In this document: positions 1 to 13,372 of the stretch, in pieces
Position numbering within the stretch: position 1 is the stretch's first letter
Layout of the letters: each line of letters starts with the position of its first letter
Origin: Symbiodinium natans
Taxonomy: Eukaryota > Sar > Dinophyceae > Suessiales > Symbiodiniaceae
Direction: 5' to 3'
Assembly: GCA_905221605.1 (NCBI GenBank)
Contig: CAJNDS010002523.1
Location: 1,343,106 to 1,395,605, forward strand
DNA length: 52,500 bases
Program-made: the position numbers and the translations under genes
The notes under the pieces: generated by a model
The model's database searches: none
The model's input: only the letters and a program-made list of their open reading frames with translations
Told to the model about the DNA's origin: nothing

Positions 1-149
1 AGTTGCGGCTCAACACATCAGAGTCCACCAGCCTTGTCTGTGGCGTAGGGGACCTTTCGCAGGGTTCTGTGGTTTGGGAATTTGGGTGTTTTTTAGGGGG
101 TGAGTGAGGGCTGGGGAGGGCGGAAAACCCCAAGCCTACACCCAACATG

Positions 150-218
150 ACCTCAACCCACGAGTTTGTTCTGAGCGGACAGCTCCGAAGAAGCGCCAGG
201 GAATCGGCGTGTCTGCTG
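150..218 (-). CDS. Unassigned exon-like fragment
   Basis: Minus strand is open and protein-like (TADTPIPWRFFGAVRSEQTR) between the telomere array at 219-345 and the left edge. It could be a further downstream exon of the oxidoreductase, but I could not align it. Confidence 0.3.
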
Positions 219-345
219 TAAACCCTAAACCCTAAACCCTAAACCCTAAACCCTAAACCCTAAACCCTAAACCCTAAACCCTAAACCCTAAACCCTAAAC
301 CCTAAACCCTAAACCCTAAACCCTAAACCCTAAACCCTAAACCCA
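218..345. repeat. Telomere-type array (CCCTAAA)n
   Basis: About 18 near-perfect 7-mers. Interstitial: unique and coding-like DNA lies on both sides. Confidence 0.97.
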
Positions 346-392
346 CACCACTGTCAACCTTGAAAAAGGAGCTCATGGCCCACCATCGTCAA

Positions 393-491
393 TCATGGCA
401 TGAGCTGCTCCTCGACGAACTCAAGACGCGCCTCGACTCGGTGCATGGATGCGCGCACTCTCATGCCAGTAGAGGCATCACGTTGACCACT
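393..491 (-). CDS. Tentative PFOR/PNO exon (GMRVRASMHRVEARLEF)
   Basis: After a TTTTGCAG acceptor the minus strand reads an open frame containing STGMRVRASMHRVEARLEF and EEQLM, ending at TGA (393-395). It resembles the 'EDNAE-G-GM----D--R' helix that follows in PFOR. It is either that exon with an unrecognised donor, or the terminal exon of another gene. Confidence 0.45.
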   Translation of the reverse strand, partial: SGQRDASTGMRVRASMHRVEARLEFVEEQLMP

Positions 492-3400
492 CTGCAAAAT
501 GCAGCGATCTAGCGGGCGACGGACAAACAAGCCTTGAACTCACGTGCGTGATGTACGTGGTACATGCACACATGCCTGCTCTAATTATTAAGGCCCCTAT
601 ATTACGTTACTCGTGTCGCTCCGCACGCGCGAACATGTCACGTTGCGCTTATGTTCATTCAATATAGTGTTTACATTGTTAGTATCCCTAACAGCCCCAC
701 ATGTACCCGGTTTAGGGTCATTCAGTCTCACAATTCAATGTCGAGCTTAACCCAACGCCGGTACTGCAACACGCCTGAACTCTTAAAGTCCTGGAACCAA
801 AACTTCTAAACCCCCAAATCCTGAACCTCCAACCGTGAGCCCCTGAACCCTAAACCCTACAAACTCTACACCCTCAGCTCCTGAATGTCGCAATCCAACA
901 ACCCCTAAACCTCAACCCAAACTCTGGACCCGAAGCTTAACCTCCAAACCCAAAAACGTCCCCAAGAAATCTAGCCATGCGGGGCTCGTTTTCTGCGAGT
1001 CCCCTATCGTTCTGCTGGACGAAGGCTGCTTCCCATGGAAGATGGGTTTAGGGTTTAGGGTTTAGGGTTTGGGGTTTAGGGTTTAGGGTATGATATCGAG
1101 TATGCCATTTGACGCTTCTTTCGGGGTTGTCGTGTTCGACGCGTTATCCATTTGCACCATAAACCCTAAACTCAACCCGAAACCCAAAGCAGACTTTAGG
1201 GTTTAGGCTTGAGAAGGTTTAGGGTTTAGAGTGTGATGCCCATCGCTTTGGTTTTAGGGTTTAGGTGTTAATTAGGGGAAACGACCCTCCAGAAATAAAT
1301 ATGGAAGGGCTTTCTAGAGGGAACCCTCAACCCTAAGCCAGAACCCCCGGACCCCAAGCCCCGAACTCCAAACCCTAAACAAAAACACATGGACATGGAT
1401 ATTTTCTAAACCGTTTATACCCCAAATTGAATAGAATCCCCTTAAAGGGACCCCAAAAAGGGTACCCTTATTCTACCCTAAACCCTGAACCCTGAACCCT
1501 GAACCCTGAACCCTAAACCCTAAACCCTAAACCCTAAACCCTAAACCCTAGACCCTAAACCCTAAACCCTAAACCCTAAACCCTAAACCCTAAACCCTGA
1601 ACCCCCCGATGGACGTGGGTGTGCGCAAAGGCCCCGGGCCCAGCCGGCAGTTCCTCCCCAGATGCTGCTGCAGCCTGATTCAGGGGTTGAGGGTGTTTAG
1701 GGTTTAGGATTTAGGGTTCAGGGGTTTAGAGTTTAGGGTCTTTTTGGTTTAGGGTTTAGGGACTTTTAGGGTTTAGGGACTTTTTGGGTTAGGGGTTGAG
1801 GGTTTTTAGGGTTTTGGGGTTTAGGGGTTTAAGGTTTAGGGACTTTTAGGGTTTAGGGTTTAGGGATTTTTAGGGTTAGGGTTTAGGGATTTAGGGTTTA
1901 GGGACTTTTGGGGTTTAGGGTTTAGGGGTTGAGTGTTTAGGGGTTTAGGGTCTAGGGACTTTTGGGGTTTAGGGTTTAGGGTTTAGGGACTTTTAGGGTT
2001 CAGCCGGGGGGTTCGTATGAAAGCCGCATTGAGGCCACGCCTCTTCCTGCAAACTTCATCTGCGGACGGAGCCCTCGGTCCAACCCTAAACCCTACCAAA
2101 CCCTAAACCCTAAACCCTAAGCCCTAAACCCTGAACCCTCGCGTCAGTGATGCAGTGCAATGATCTCCTGCTGTGCCGCAGTACAAAGCCGATGATGTTG
2201 TTGAAAAATGCAGCCTGAGGCTGCTTGAGGGTTTAGGGTTTAGGGTTCAGGGTTTAGGGTTTAGGGCACCCCGGCGAAGGAATTGGTCCTCGATCAGAAG
2301 CAATGAATTGTGGTTGCACGAGGCTGCGCGCCTCAGCGTGACTGACACGACTAATGCTGCACTGGCTCTAATATGGCCACCCGCTCTAGTGGAAAGCTTC
2401 CAGGGTTGAGGATTGTTAGGGCTTAGGGTTTAGTGATTTTGGAGGGTTTAGGGTTGAGGATTCTTAGGGTCTAGGGCTTAGGTAATTTTCGGGTTTAGGG
2501 CTTTGGGATTTTTAGGGTTTAGAGTTTAGGGGTTCTTGGGGTGTAGGCTCGAGGGATTCTTAGGGTTTAGGGTTCAGATTTTTAGGGCTCAGGGTTTTTA
2601 GGATTTAGGGCTTAGGGGTTTTTAGGGTTCAGGGTGGGTTTATGGATTGCTAGGAACATTCCGCTCCCCCTCTCCCAAAAAGGTATACTAAAGGGAATCC
2701 CAGCTCTACTCATCCTTAAACCATGTGCCACATTCTTGGAGTAAAGCATGCTCCAACTTTCTGGAGTTCACCGTCGGGTCTTGGATCAGGGGTTGAAGGT
2801 TTGGGAGAGACTTGGGTTCGGAGATTTGGGAGAGTTCTAGGGACATGTATTTGCATGGGCTTACCCCAACTCCCAAACCCTAAACCCCTAACCCCAAACC
2901 CCTAAACCCTAAACTCTAAACTTTAAACCCTAAACCCTAAACCCTAAACCCTAAACCCTAAACCCTAAACCCCAGCCTCTAGACTCTAGATCCCCAACCT
3001 AGACCCCTACAACCCGCACACCCTCCGCGCCTGTGGCATTGGCGACGATGAGGCGCTTGCCGAACCTCCGCGCACTCTGTTGCCATTGCTAGGGTTTAGG
3101 GCTTAGGGCTTAGGGCTTAGGGCTTAGGGATGAGGGTTTAGGGAAGTTTAGAGTTTAGTGTTTAGGGGTCGGAGTACTCACTGATTACGCAGGCCTCCAC
3201 ACAAGACGCGAAGCGACCATTAAAAACCGAGCCGCTCGTGATCTTTCGCAGGAAGCGACTGAGCCTCCCGCAAGCAATGTGGTACCACCAAAAGGTTTTC
3301 GCGTCGAAAACGACTGGAAGCCCAAGTCGACGTAGAAGACCTCTCCGTTGCACTCCAGATTTGGCGGTCGATCGTTGACGCCCCTCCACAGCATTCGCTT

Positions 3401-6400
3401 CCCTGCGTCGTTTGGGAGCTTGTACCCCATTTGCTCATCTCTTTGGCGCTTTGAGGGTAGCCTTGAAGCACCTGGAGCAAAGGCGCCAGGTGGCCATGTT
3501 TGAAGTCGCCAACTTTGTATCCTCTCAAGTTCGAGTTTATGCACGTGCACCCGACCTTGCCGCAAAACGCGAGAACTGCTTGCTCTTCCACCGACAGCTC
3601 TGCTACCGAAAACTTGTTGCAGGGCTGACTCATGCTGCAGACTCTACCTCCAAACAGCAGAATAGTATTCCCTTATGGTCCCCTTATAAATATACCATAA
3701 TGACCCCCAAAACTCTATTCTAATTGTTAAAGGCCCCGAATATTACGTTCTCGTTGAAGTTGTAGGCTTGAGCCGGAGTCATAGGAGTCTCGGGCCAGGG
3801 TTTACTAAACCTCCCCCCCAACAAGGGTTGAGGGTATTAGGTGAAAAACAAGTTTACGGGCCAAGCTAGGTTGAGGGTTGACATGGGTCGACCGAAACCC
3901 TAAAAGAAGGGAATCAGGGCCTACTTTGGGTCCTAGCCCTAAACCCCAAACCCTCAACCCTTCTGTAAACCCAATTTTGCGGCCCCAGAGCATCTGCGTC
4001 ACCAGCTTGGCGTAGGGGGTCTCGCCGCAGCCTGCAAGGAGGCTCTCAGGTTGCTAGGTACTTATGCTTGGAGGCTCATGGTACTTATAACTAATTATGA
4101 CTGTACTTCTAACTGTACTTACAACCATATTAGGGCAGTTAAGGGGCTTATAAGTGGGTTATAAGTACAGTTGTAAGTGGTTATTAAGTACCATGAACCT
4201 CCAAGTGGGCTCGTAAGGGACGGGGGTTCATGGGGAGTAGGTACCTAGGGAACCTCAGAAAAGCTTAGGGAGCCATAGGGAGTAGTAGGGCGTACTAGGG
4301 ATCCTTGGGTTACATAACCCCTTGAACCCCCCTCCCTTAATACTTACGAGCCCTATAGTTAGTGCGTCATAAAGGGGCCCCCCACCCCACCCCCAATCTC
4401 CCCCCCTTGAAGGGATACCACGACAAATTCCTAAACCCTGAAACCCTGAAGCCCCAAAACTCGAAGCCTAAACCCTAAAACCCTAATCCCTAAACCCTAG
4501 ACCCTGAAACCCTACACCCTAAAACCCGAAATTCCCCTTCCTCGTGGCTCAACGATTGTAAGGATGGAGGAGGCGTCTACGAGCGTTTCGAAATTGGGGC
4601 TTCTACCCAAGACGAGGCGCCCTGCTTCGTAGGTTTCGGGTTTAGGATTCCGGGTTTAGGGTTTAGGGTACCTTAAAAATATGCACGGGTTCTCCTACTC
4701 CAGACGGCTTCTAACCTCGAGAGCCGCTGCAAAGTAGCACAACGATTTCCAAACCCTAAACCCGAACCCTAAACCCTAAACCCTAAACCCTAAAACCCGA
4801 AACCCTAAACCCTAAACCTTCACCCTAAACCCTAAACCATAAACCTGGCCTTCGCAAGCGCCGGAGAACTCGAGCAGAGGCTCCTTCACATGTGCCGGGT
4901 TCTTTGGGTGCTTTAAGGCGTGAGGGAGTTGCGGGTGTGTAAGGGTTTAGGGTTTAGGGTTTAGGGTTTAGGGTTTAGGGTTTAGGGTTTAGGGTTTAGG
5001 GTTTAGGGTTTAGGGTTTGGGGTGTAGGATGGGTTTGAGGGTTTAGGGTTTGGGGATTCGGGTGTAGGATGGGTTTGAGGGGTGACTGAGTGCGTACTCT
5101 GTCAGTCAAGCTAACGGAGGAAGAAGGGGGATGCTCATCGAGCCTGAACCCAAAGGATCTGAGCACCGACCCCGGCGGTCCTCCTTTCGACCGAACACCA
5201 GCCCCAAAGCGGAGGAAAAGCGCTGGACTCCGGTGATTCAACCAAAGAAACAAAAACGGAGTAAGGGTGCTGCGGAGCATCCAGGTGGGGCTATCCTCTC
5301 ACTTTGTTGTTACAACAATACATGTACAATCAAATACAAAGTGGAAATATGAAGCCCTAAACCCAAAACCAACATATCGAGAACTCCCCCCCTGGTCCAT
5401 GGCGCAACCTGAAAAACTTGCTCAGCCCGCAAGCAATGGCCTCTAAGGATTTAGAGTATCGAATGTAGGGAGTAAAGGTGAAGGATTCAGGGCTTCATGA
5501 AGCCTGAAGCCCACCCCGAACCCTAAACCCTAAACCCTAAACCCTAAACCCTAAACCCTAAACCCTAAAGCGCCCACAAAGAAATCGCTTGGAGCCTGGA
5601 ACTGGGAGCCCTTCAGCGTGTTGGCGTCGAAGCGCTTTCCGCGATTTGGAATAGTCATGGCATAGTCCTTGACATAAAGCTTAGGGCTTAGGGCTTAGGG
5701 CTTAGGGCTTAGGGTTTAGGGTTTAGGGTTTAGGGTTTAGGGTTTAGGGGTTAGGATTTCGGGTTTACGGTTTAGGGTTTAGGGTCCAGGGTTTAGGGTT
5801 TAAAAATGGTTTCTTAATCTTGGCCCTTACTTGGGGACTCCTTAAGAACAAAACCCTTATGTACCCCAATGTAACTTCCCTTAGATTCTCAGAAGCTTCG
5901 GGACAGGTTGCAATTCATGGTCACTTATTTCGGGTACCTGAAATCGAAACCTAGACCTTACCCCTAAACCCTAAAACCCTAAACCCTCAACCCTAAACCC
6001 CGAACCCCCTAACGATGCTGCAGCTGTGCGCCCGGCCCAGTTGTCTCCGTGGCCCTGGTCGATGGACTCCAGGCGTGGCAGCATGGACAGGGCCTCGGCT
6101 GAATCTTGGGGTTTAGGGTTTAGGGCTAGGGTTTGGGGTTTAGGGTTTAGGGTTTAGGGTTTCGGGTGGAGGGTTTAGGGTGGAGGGTTTAGGGTTCTGG
6201 GTTGAAGGTTTAGGGACAATACCTGAGTTGGACTCAGGGTTTGGGGGTTTAGGGTTCAAGGGTCTATTTAGTGTCTCAGGGTTTAGGATTTTAGGATCTA
6301 CGGTTCCAGGGTTTCGGGCTCCAGGGTTTCGGGGTAGGTTTAGGGCGGGCTTAGGGGTGTAGGGGCCTCGGGTTTTAGGGTTTAGGGTTCAGGGTTTTAG

Positions 6401-9400
6401 GGTTTTAGGGTTTAGGGTTTCGGGTAGGGCACACGTGCGTCGGGTGTTAGGGGTGTTAGGAAGGGTTTGGGGGTATGGGGAGTGCAGGAGGTTAGGGCCC
6501 CAAAGTGCCTCAGCATTGCCCTCTCAAGCCCAGGGTGGCATCTTAGTCGGTTTAGGGTTTAGGGTTTAGGGTTTAGGGTTTAGGGTTTAGGGTTTAGGGT
6601 TTAGGGTTTGTTTCTTCTCCCTAGGGGCTCCGAACCACATTTAAGGTTTTGCGTGTACTGCGTGTATTGAGCGGGTGCTACCCTCCCTATACCGTATACA
6701 CTAAACCCTAAAAACTGTAAACCCTAAACCCCAAGCCCAAGCGTCAGCCCCAAAGCGTACAGAGCCCGAGCAACAGGCTTGAGCGCGTCAGGGTTTCAGG
6801 TTTTAATTCCTAGGCCTAGACACTTTTGCATCTCAAACCCCAAACGACCCCACCCTAAACTCTGAACCCTGGACCCGGAACCTGCAACTCGGAATCACAC
6901 GAAGCCAACAACCCCCTCCCCGGTTGACGACTGTTCTCATTGGCTGCATGTGCCACCTTCGCGCTAGGCCCTGCGCACACGGGCCAAAAGGCAACGATTG
7001 GTCTGAAGCCCCTCCTTCACCCCAAAAAACTTGAGATTGAGACGCTAGAGGGGTTGTGATGGGGGGCCCAAGCCCTATAGGGTTTTGTGTTGAGGGATAG
7101 GGCTTAGGGTTGGGGTTTAGGTTTAGGGGGTCAGGGGCATTTAGAGTCTAGCCCATCATGAATAAAGTAAAGACGAGGCACTCCGACTGGGCAGGCGTTG
7201 GTGCAAACTTCGCAGCCTGTGCCAGTGGAACATCGGAACCATGATGCCTAGCTCCTAAACCCCGAAAACTCCAACCCTAGACCTTCAATCTTTTAATCCT
7301 GAGGTTTCAAGGGTTGAGGGCTTCAGGGTTTCGGGGGATAACGGCTTTCCATCTCAAATGCCTGCCCAATGCTCTGGGACCGGGCGACTTATATATATAT
7401 ATATATATATATTTTTTCTTTTTTTGGGGGGGGGGGCAGGTTTTCGGTTACCCTAAACCCTAAATAAATAAACCCTAAATCCTAGACATTCCTAAACCCT
7501 AAACTGTACCCTGAATCCTACACCCTAATTGATGGGGGAGGGATGAGCTCAGATTGACGCTTGAGGGGGCAGTGGTTGATAGGGTTTGGGAACACAAGTT
7601 GCGGATGCTTCGCTCCTTCAACCCCCCAACCTGGGCGTCGAAGCTCGCAAGCAGAAACGTTGACTTAATCCCTATTCCCCTAGGAAGAAAAAAGGATCCT
7701 TTTTGTTTATAGATAAGAAAGCCCATAACCCAAAAAGTAAAAAGGATCCCTAACACTGATTTAGTTGAACTTCCCCGAACTGATCCAAAGAAATGCTACC
7801 CTAAGGTTGCCGGGGTGAAGTCAAGCCGATGAGCTTGGAACCTCCTAAACGCCCTAAACGCCCTAAACCACCTAAACCCCCTGAATTCCCTAAAACCGTT
7901 GAGGGCTTTAGGTAGGCTTGACTCGTGGAGGTCTTGACTCGTGGAGGGCATGGGGGTCTTTGGGGCTTTGGGGGCTTTGGGGGCTTTGGGGGCTTTGGGG
8001 GCTTTGGGGGCTTTGGGGTTTTGGGGTCTGTTTTTTAGCAAGGCCGTGCGCGCTGATGCGTTGCGCGCTTAGGCGCCCTCTCTGGTTTTGGGGTCTTGGG
8101 GTTTTGGGGTCTTCGGGGCTTTGGGTCTATATGGGGCTTTACTGTAGGTTTCGTAGGGTCTTTCTCGGAGAAGGGTGCGAAGGTGAGGTGGATGCTCTTT
8201 CAGGCAGCCAGGGTTCAGGAGGCCAAACCCTGAAACCTGAAGTCTAGCCCTAAACCCTGAACCGCAAGTTCAAAACCTCACGGCTGAAGAATCCAACGGG
8301 TGTTAGCTCCCTATGGGATCGCTTGACGGGTTAGGTACGGAGGACATAGGCTACGTACCTAACGGTCCTGCAGTTTACCGGAAATTCCCGCAATGGACCA
8401 TCACCAAATAAGCCCTACACCCCTAACCCTGAGCAAGGGAACTGAACAAAACTTGGGTAGGTTTAGGGGGCCCTGTAAAAAAGAAACTTGGAATGGCTGT
8501 TTGGTTTATGAAGATTATATATCCCTAACCCTTCCAAAAACATGATGTTCAAGCCTACCCCTGCAAACCCTTGGGTGCCTGTGCAGTCGTTGGGAGAGGC
8601 CTGGATTCGGAAGTGAAGTCCGGCGTAGGTGTTCCCACCTGCGGTCTCGGGTTTAGGGTTTAGGGTTTAAAGGGCTTAGGGCTTAGGGCTTAGGGCTTAG
8701 GGCTTAGGGCTTAGGGCTTGGGGTTTAGGGTGTGTCAGGGGAGGGCGCGCGCTCGGGTGTGAAACACCCCGGACCGCGCGCTCGCGTTGCCCGTCAACCC
8801 ACCCCGGCCACCCAAACTGTACTCTATTAATTAGGGTTTAGGGTTTATGGAATTATTGTCTTGTGCTCTGATCCTTGCTTTGATGTCTTTAAGGTTGCGC
8901 TGTTTGGGTTTAAGCTGGGGTTGGGGGTCGCCTCGGCCCTTTTCGGGCCTTCGGCGTGTCAGGGCCCGTAGAGGCCCTTATTTATTTGAAGGTCAGGGAA
9001 ACCCTTTGTGCCTGCTCCTGGATTCCCCTTCTTTAAGGGCCTCAATTAAGCCTTTTGGTGGCTCTTGGGGCCTTTTGGGGGCTTCCTGGGGGCTTTCCTG
9101 GCCCTGCCGGGGTAAAATGAAGGAAAAAACCATCGATTTCAGTACCAAAATATCGCATTTTGCATTGCGGGTACGGGCATCCTGGGGTCCCCCTTCTTTT
9201 AGGGGGCCTTTTGAAGCCTTTTGAAGCCTTTTGGTGGCTCTTGGGGTCTCTCGGGGCCTTGTTCGGACCTTCGGCGTGTCAGGGAGGCTTTATTCATTTG
9301 AAGGTCAGGGAACCTATTAGTTTTTTTCGCCAATGAGTATTTCAATCGCTAGGGTTTAAGCTGGGGTTCGGGGTAGCCTTGGCCCTTTTCGGGCCTTCGG

Positions 9401-12400
9401 CACGTTAGGGCCCGCAGAGGCCCTTATTTGCTTGAAGGGTTTTGCGGTGTTAGGGTTTAAGCTGGGGTTCGGGGTAGCCTCGGCCCTTTTCGGGCCTTCG
9501 GCACGTCAGGGCCCGTAGAGGCCCTTGCTGATTTGGGGGCTTCCTGGGGCTTTCCTGGTCTTTTGGGGTGAAATGGAGGGGTGCCCAAAGCCATCGATTT
9601 CAGTACTAAAAAACAACATTTTTCATTGCGGGCAGGGGTGCCTAAAACCATCGTTTTCAATATTCAAAAATCGCATTTTTCATTGCGGGCACGGACAAAT
9701 CTTGTGGTCCCCCTTCTTTTAAGGGCCTTTTGAAGCTTTTGAAGCCTTTTGGTGGCTCTTGGTGCCTCTTGGGGGCTTCCTGGGCTTTCCTGGCGCTTCT
9801 GGTGTAAAATGGAGGGGTGCGCAAAACCATCGATTCCAGTTTTAAAAAAACATTTTTCAATGATGGTGCGGCCTTCTTGGCCCGGGGGCCCTTTGGCGCG
9901 GGGGGCCTTCCTCTAGCCCTGAACCCGGCCTTCCAGGTCCTTGCCAAAAACTCTTGGCCCTTTGTTGGGGGGGCCTTGTTCTTGGCCCGCCGCCCTTTGC
10001 CCTTGGCCCGGCGGCCCTTACCCGGGAGCTCTTGGTTGGGGGGGTCTTGGCTGGCGGGTTCTTGGCTCGGGGGCCCTTGGCCGGGGGGCCCTTGGCTGGG
10101 GCCCTTGGCCTTGGCCCGACAAGGGCCTTTGGCCGGGGGGGCCCTCGGCCCGGAGGACCCCTCCCTTGGCAACGGTCAAGCCCCGTTTCTTAGCCGAGTA
10201 CTGACGTTGTCGTAAAAAAGGCCGATGTCCGTTGGCCTGTCCAGGACAGACGGTGAGCTTAACCCTCACCTTTCCGTTTCTCTTTTCGCTTGGGCGCTCG
10301 GGCTGTAAGGCCCTCGGCCGAGCCGTCTGTCGCTCGACGGAAGCGACCCCTCACTTAGCGTCCCAGGCCCTAGCCCTAGGCGTAGCTGGCGATTGTAGCA
10401 TTGTAGCACACACTTTTACCCTCCTATACCTGGCTGTTTCTACCTGGAGACTCCTTGACCACATCTGCCAGTGGCTCCCAGGCTCACCCTCGCCGCGCCC
10501 TAGCCTCCGCCATTGTGAATCATCTTCTCGCAGACATGATCCGCGGCCACCTCCTCTATGGCACCCACAACCTCCTTGGAGCCGTGGGTCAGAGCGTGCC
10601 ACAGCAACCCTTCGGTGCAAAGCGCATAATACACTTCGTGGATCTTCTTCGCCTTCGCGATAAGGCCTCCAGCCTCCTCAGGCGGGGCGAAGTTGACCGC
10701 ATCCATGCCCAGTTTAGGGTTTAGGGTTTAGGGTTTAGGGTTTAGGGTTGGCGAAGCCCTATAAGCCCACAACCCCTACGCCCCCATAAGCCCTAACCTC
10801 AAAAACCCTACAAACCCGAAATAGCCAACTGAAGAGCAGGTCCCTTGTCGAGTCCAGTGTTAATGCAGCCCTTATGGTTAAGGGATTAGGGTTTAGGGTA
10901 GTTTAGGGGAACAGAGGTATATGTTGCGACAAATAAACCCTTCTAATGACTTGAAAGGCTGACCATAAACCCTACGAAACAGGCCCTACACATCCTTGTC
11001 AGACACTAGACCATCAACTGCCAACGTTACCCCAAGACCCTAATTCCCGAACAGCACACTTAGAAGCCCAAACCCTAAACCCTAAACCCTAAACCCTAAA
11101 CCCTAAACCCTAAACCCTAAACCCTAAACCCTAAACCCTTAAAAGTCAGATCCGAGCCTGTGGCTTTGCGCGCGTCGAAGGCTTCCGGTGCCTTTTTTTG
11201 CTGACGCGCTCTTACTTGCTTGAGCAGGGGGTCCTGTTATTTTAGGGTTTAGGGTTAGGGTTTAGGGTTTAGGGTTTAGGGTTTAGGGTTTAGGGTTTAG
11301 GTTTTAGGGTTTAGGGTTTAGGGTTTAGGGTTTAGGGTTAGGGTTTGGGGTTTAGGGTTTAGGGTTTAGGGTTTAGGGTTTAGGGTTTAGGGTTAGGGTA
11401 TAAGGGGCTCCCACTCCATTTTCGGGTTCCCTGTTTTCATAAACCATATATCAGGGGAGAAATCTCACCGCGGCCCTATAGACCCTATAAAGCTCTGTAC
11501 AACCCTATAAAGCCCTATATGAACCCTATAACACACTGTGAACCCCATAAATCTCCATGAACCCTATGACCACTAAACCCTGTAAACCCTAGAAACCCAA
11601 AAAACCCTATAAAGCCTATCAACCCTATAAAACACGATGAACCCTATCAAACCCTATGAACCCTATAAAACCCTATGAACCCTATCAAACCCTATGAACC
11701 CTATAAAACCCTATGAACCCTATAAAGCCCTATGAACCCTATAAAACCCTGAAGCCTAAACCCTGTAAATCCCAACAACACCAAGGAAAGGTCTGGCATC
11801 GGACTTCGTCTACCCTAAACCCTCCACCCTAAACCCTAAGCCCTCAGGCGGGTTTGAAATGGACATTCTTGGTTGCTTATAATGCGAGTTTTACAGAGTC
11901 ATAATTGGATATAATCGGCAATCTATTTAGGTCCCCATCTCAGTAGTCCAGTAACCATATTATCATGAGGGCACCCTTTATTTGGTTACTTTGTAAGGGA
12001 ACCCAGAACCAAAAAAAGAGGTAAAGAGTTCCTTTCTGGCTACCAAACTATAGTGCCCCTAAGGCCTGATCTCTACCATCCTAAGCCAGGAGCCTGCTTC
12101 AGCTCAGCATGCGAGAGCAGGAAGGGACGGATCACGGCGTGTGGGCAGATGGCACTGCAGACGTTGCACTGGATGCACTTGTCCTGATGATCAGACGATG
12201 TCACAGGGACCCGGAAGGGAAGGGGCCGTACTGGAAACCTCTAAACCGATGAGGGATTGCGCTTGGATAGGTTTAGGGTTTAGGGTTTAGGGTTTAGGGT
12301 TTAGGGTTTAGGGTTTAGGGTTTAGGGTTTAGGGTTTAGGGTTTAGGGTTTAGGGTTTAGGGTTAAGGGTTTCGGGTTTAGGGTTTGGGGCGTGGGGCTT

Positions 12401-13336
12401 GGGGTTTCGGGCTCAAGGGATGGTGTCGGGAGGAACCCTAAACCCTGAACCCTAATTAGGGCTTAGGGTTTTTAGCCCTGGCAGTCCATGTCCACCACTG
12501 GGACAGACTCAGCCACACCGCGCTTGGCGAAACCTTAGCTCAGGAGCGTCCCTAAACCCTAAACCCTAAACCCTAAACCCCAAACCCTAAACCCTAAACC
12601 CCAAACCCACTCCCCAAGGCTCTGAGGACTCTTACTTCAGGGTTTCGGTCCAATGGCCTTCTTCTTTGAGGGTTTTTGGGGCTGTCTTGAGCCTAAGGGA
12701 CTTTCAACTCCTGACATGCTAACCCTAAACCCTAAACCCTAAACCCTAAACCCTAAACCCTAAACCCTAAACCCTAAACCCTAAACCCTAAACCCTGACA
12801 CCCACTGTGAATTCATGACATGTTTTGATTCCCCGAAGCTGCAAATCTTGGACCAGCCTTTAAGCCCTGAACCCTGAACCCTGAACCCTGAACCCTAAAC
12901 CCTAAACCCTAAACCCTAGCCCTAAACCCTAGCCCTAAACCCTAAAGCCCTAGCCAACCCGAAACCCTAAACCCTCATCCCTAAACCCTAATCTGGGTGC
13001 AACAGCGGGGGCATCTCCAGCTCTTGCTAAGGGTAACCTAGGGCTTCGACCGACCAGATCGTGACACAACTCCCCCTCCCCGCCCTCCAACCCTAAACCC
13101 TAAACCCTAAACCCTAAAACCCTAAACCCTAAACCCTAAAACCCCAAACCCTAAACCCTAAACACCCAAGATGCCAAACCTTCGCTTTGTTGGTGGCCCA
13201 TTGGTCTAAGAACCCCAGTGTAAGCTGCAAGGAAGGTCGTGGGTTCCTCCAGGAAACTTTCGAGAAAAACAAAAAACTGAACCCTAAACCGCCCCCCAAA
13301 AAATCCCTCACCCCTAAACCCTGGACTTTATGAGAG

Positions 13337-13372
<36 letters not shown>

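Noticed and set aside
218-345. A true chromosome end or telomere
   Set aside because: Arrays occur in both orientations throughout 52 kb with genes between them; none is terminal in this window.
6180-6362. Open frames rich in GLGFRV/GFRVQG
   Set aside because: This peptide is the translation of (TTTAGGG)n and appears wherever the array happens to lack stops.
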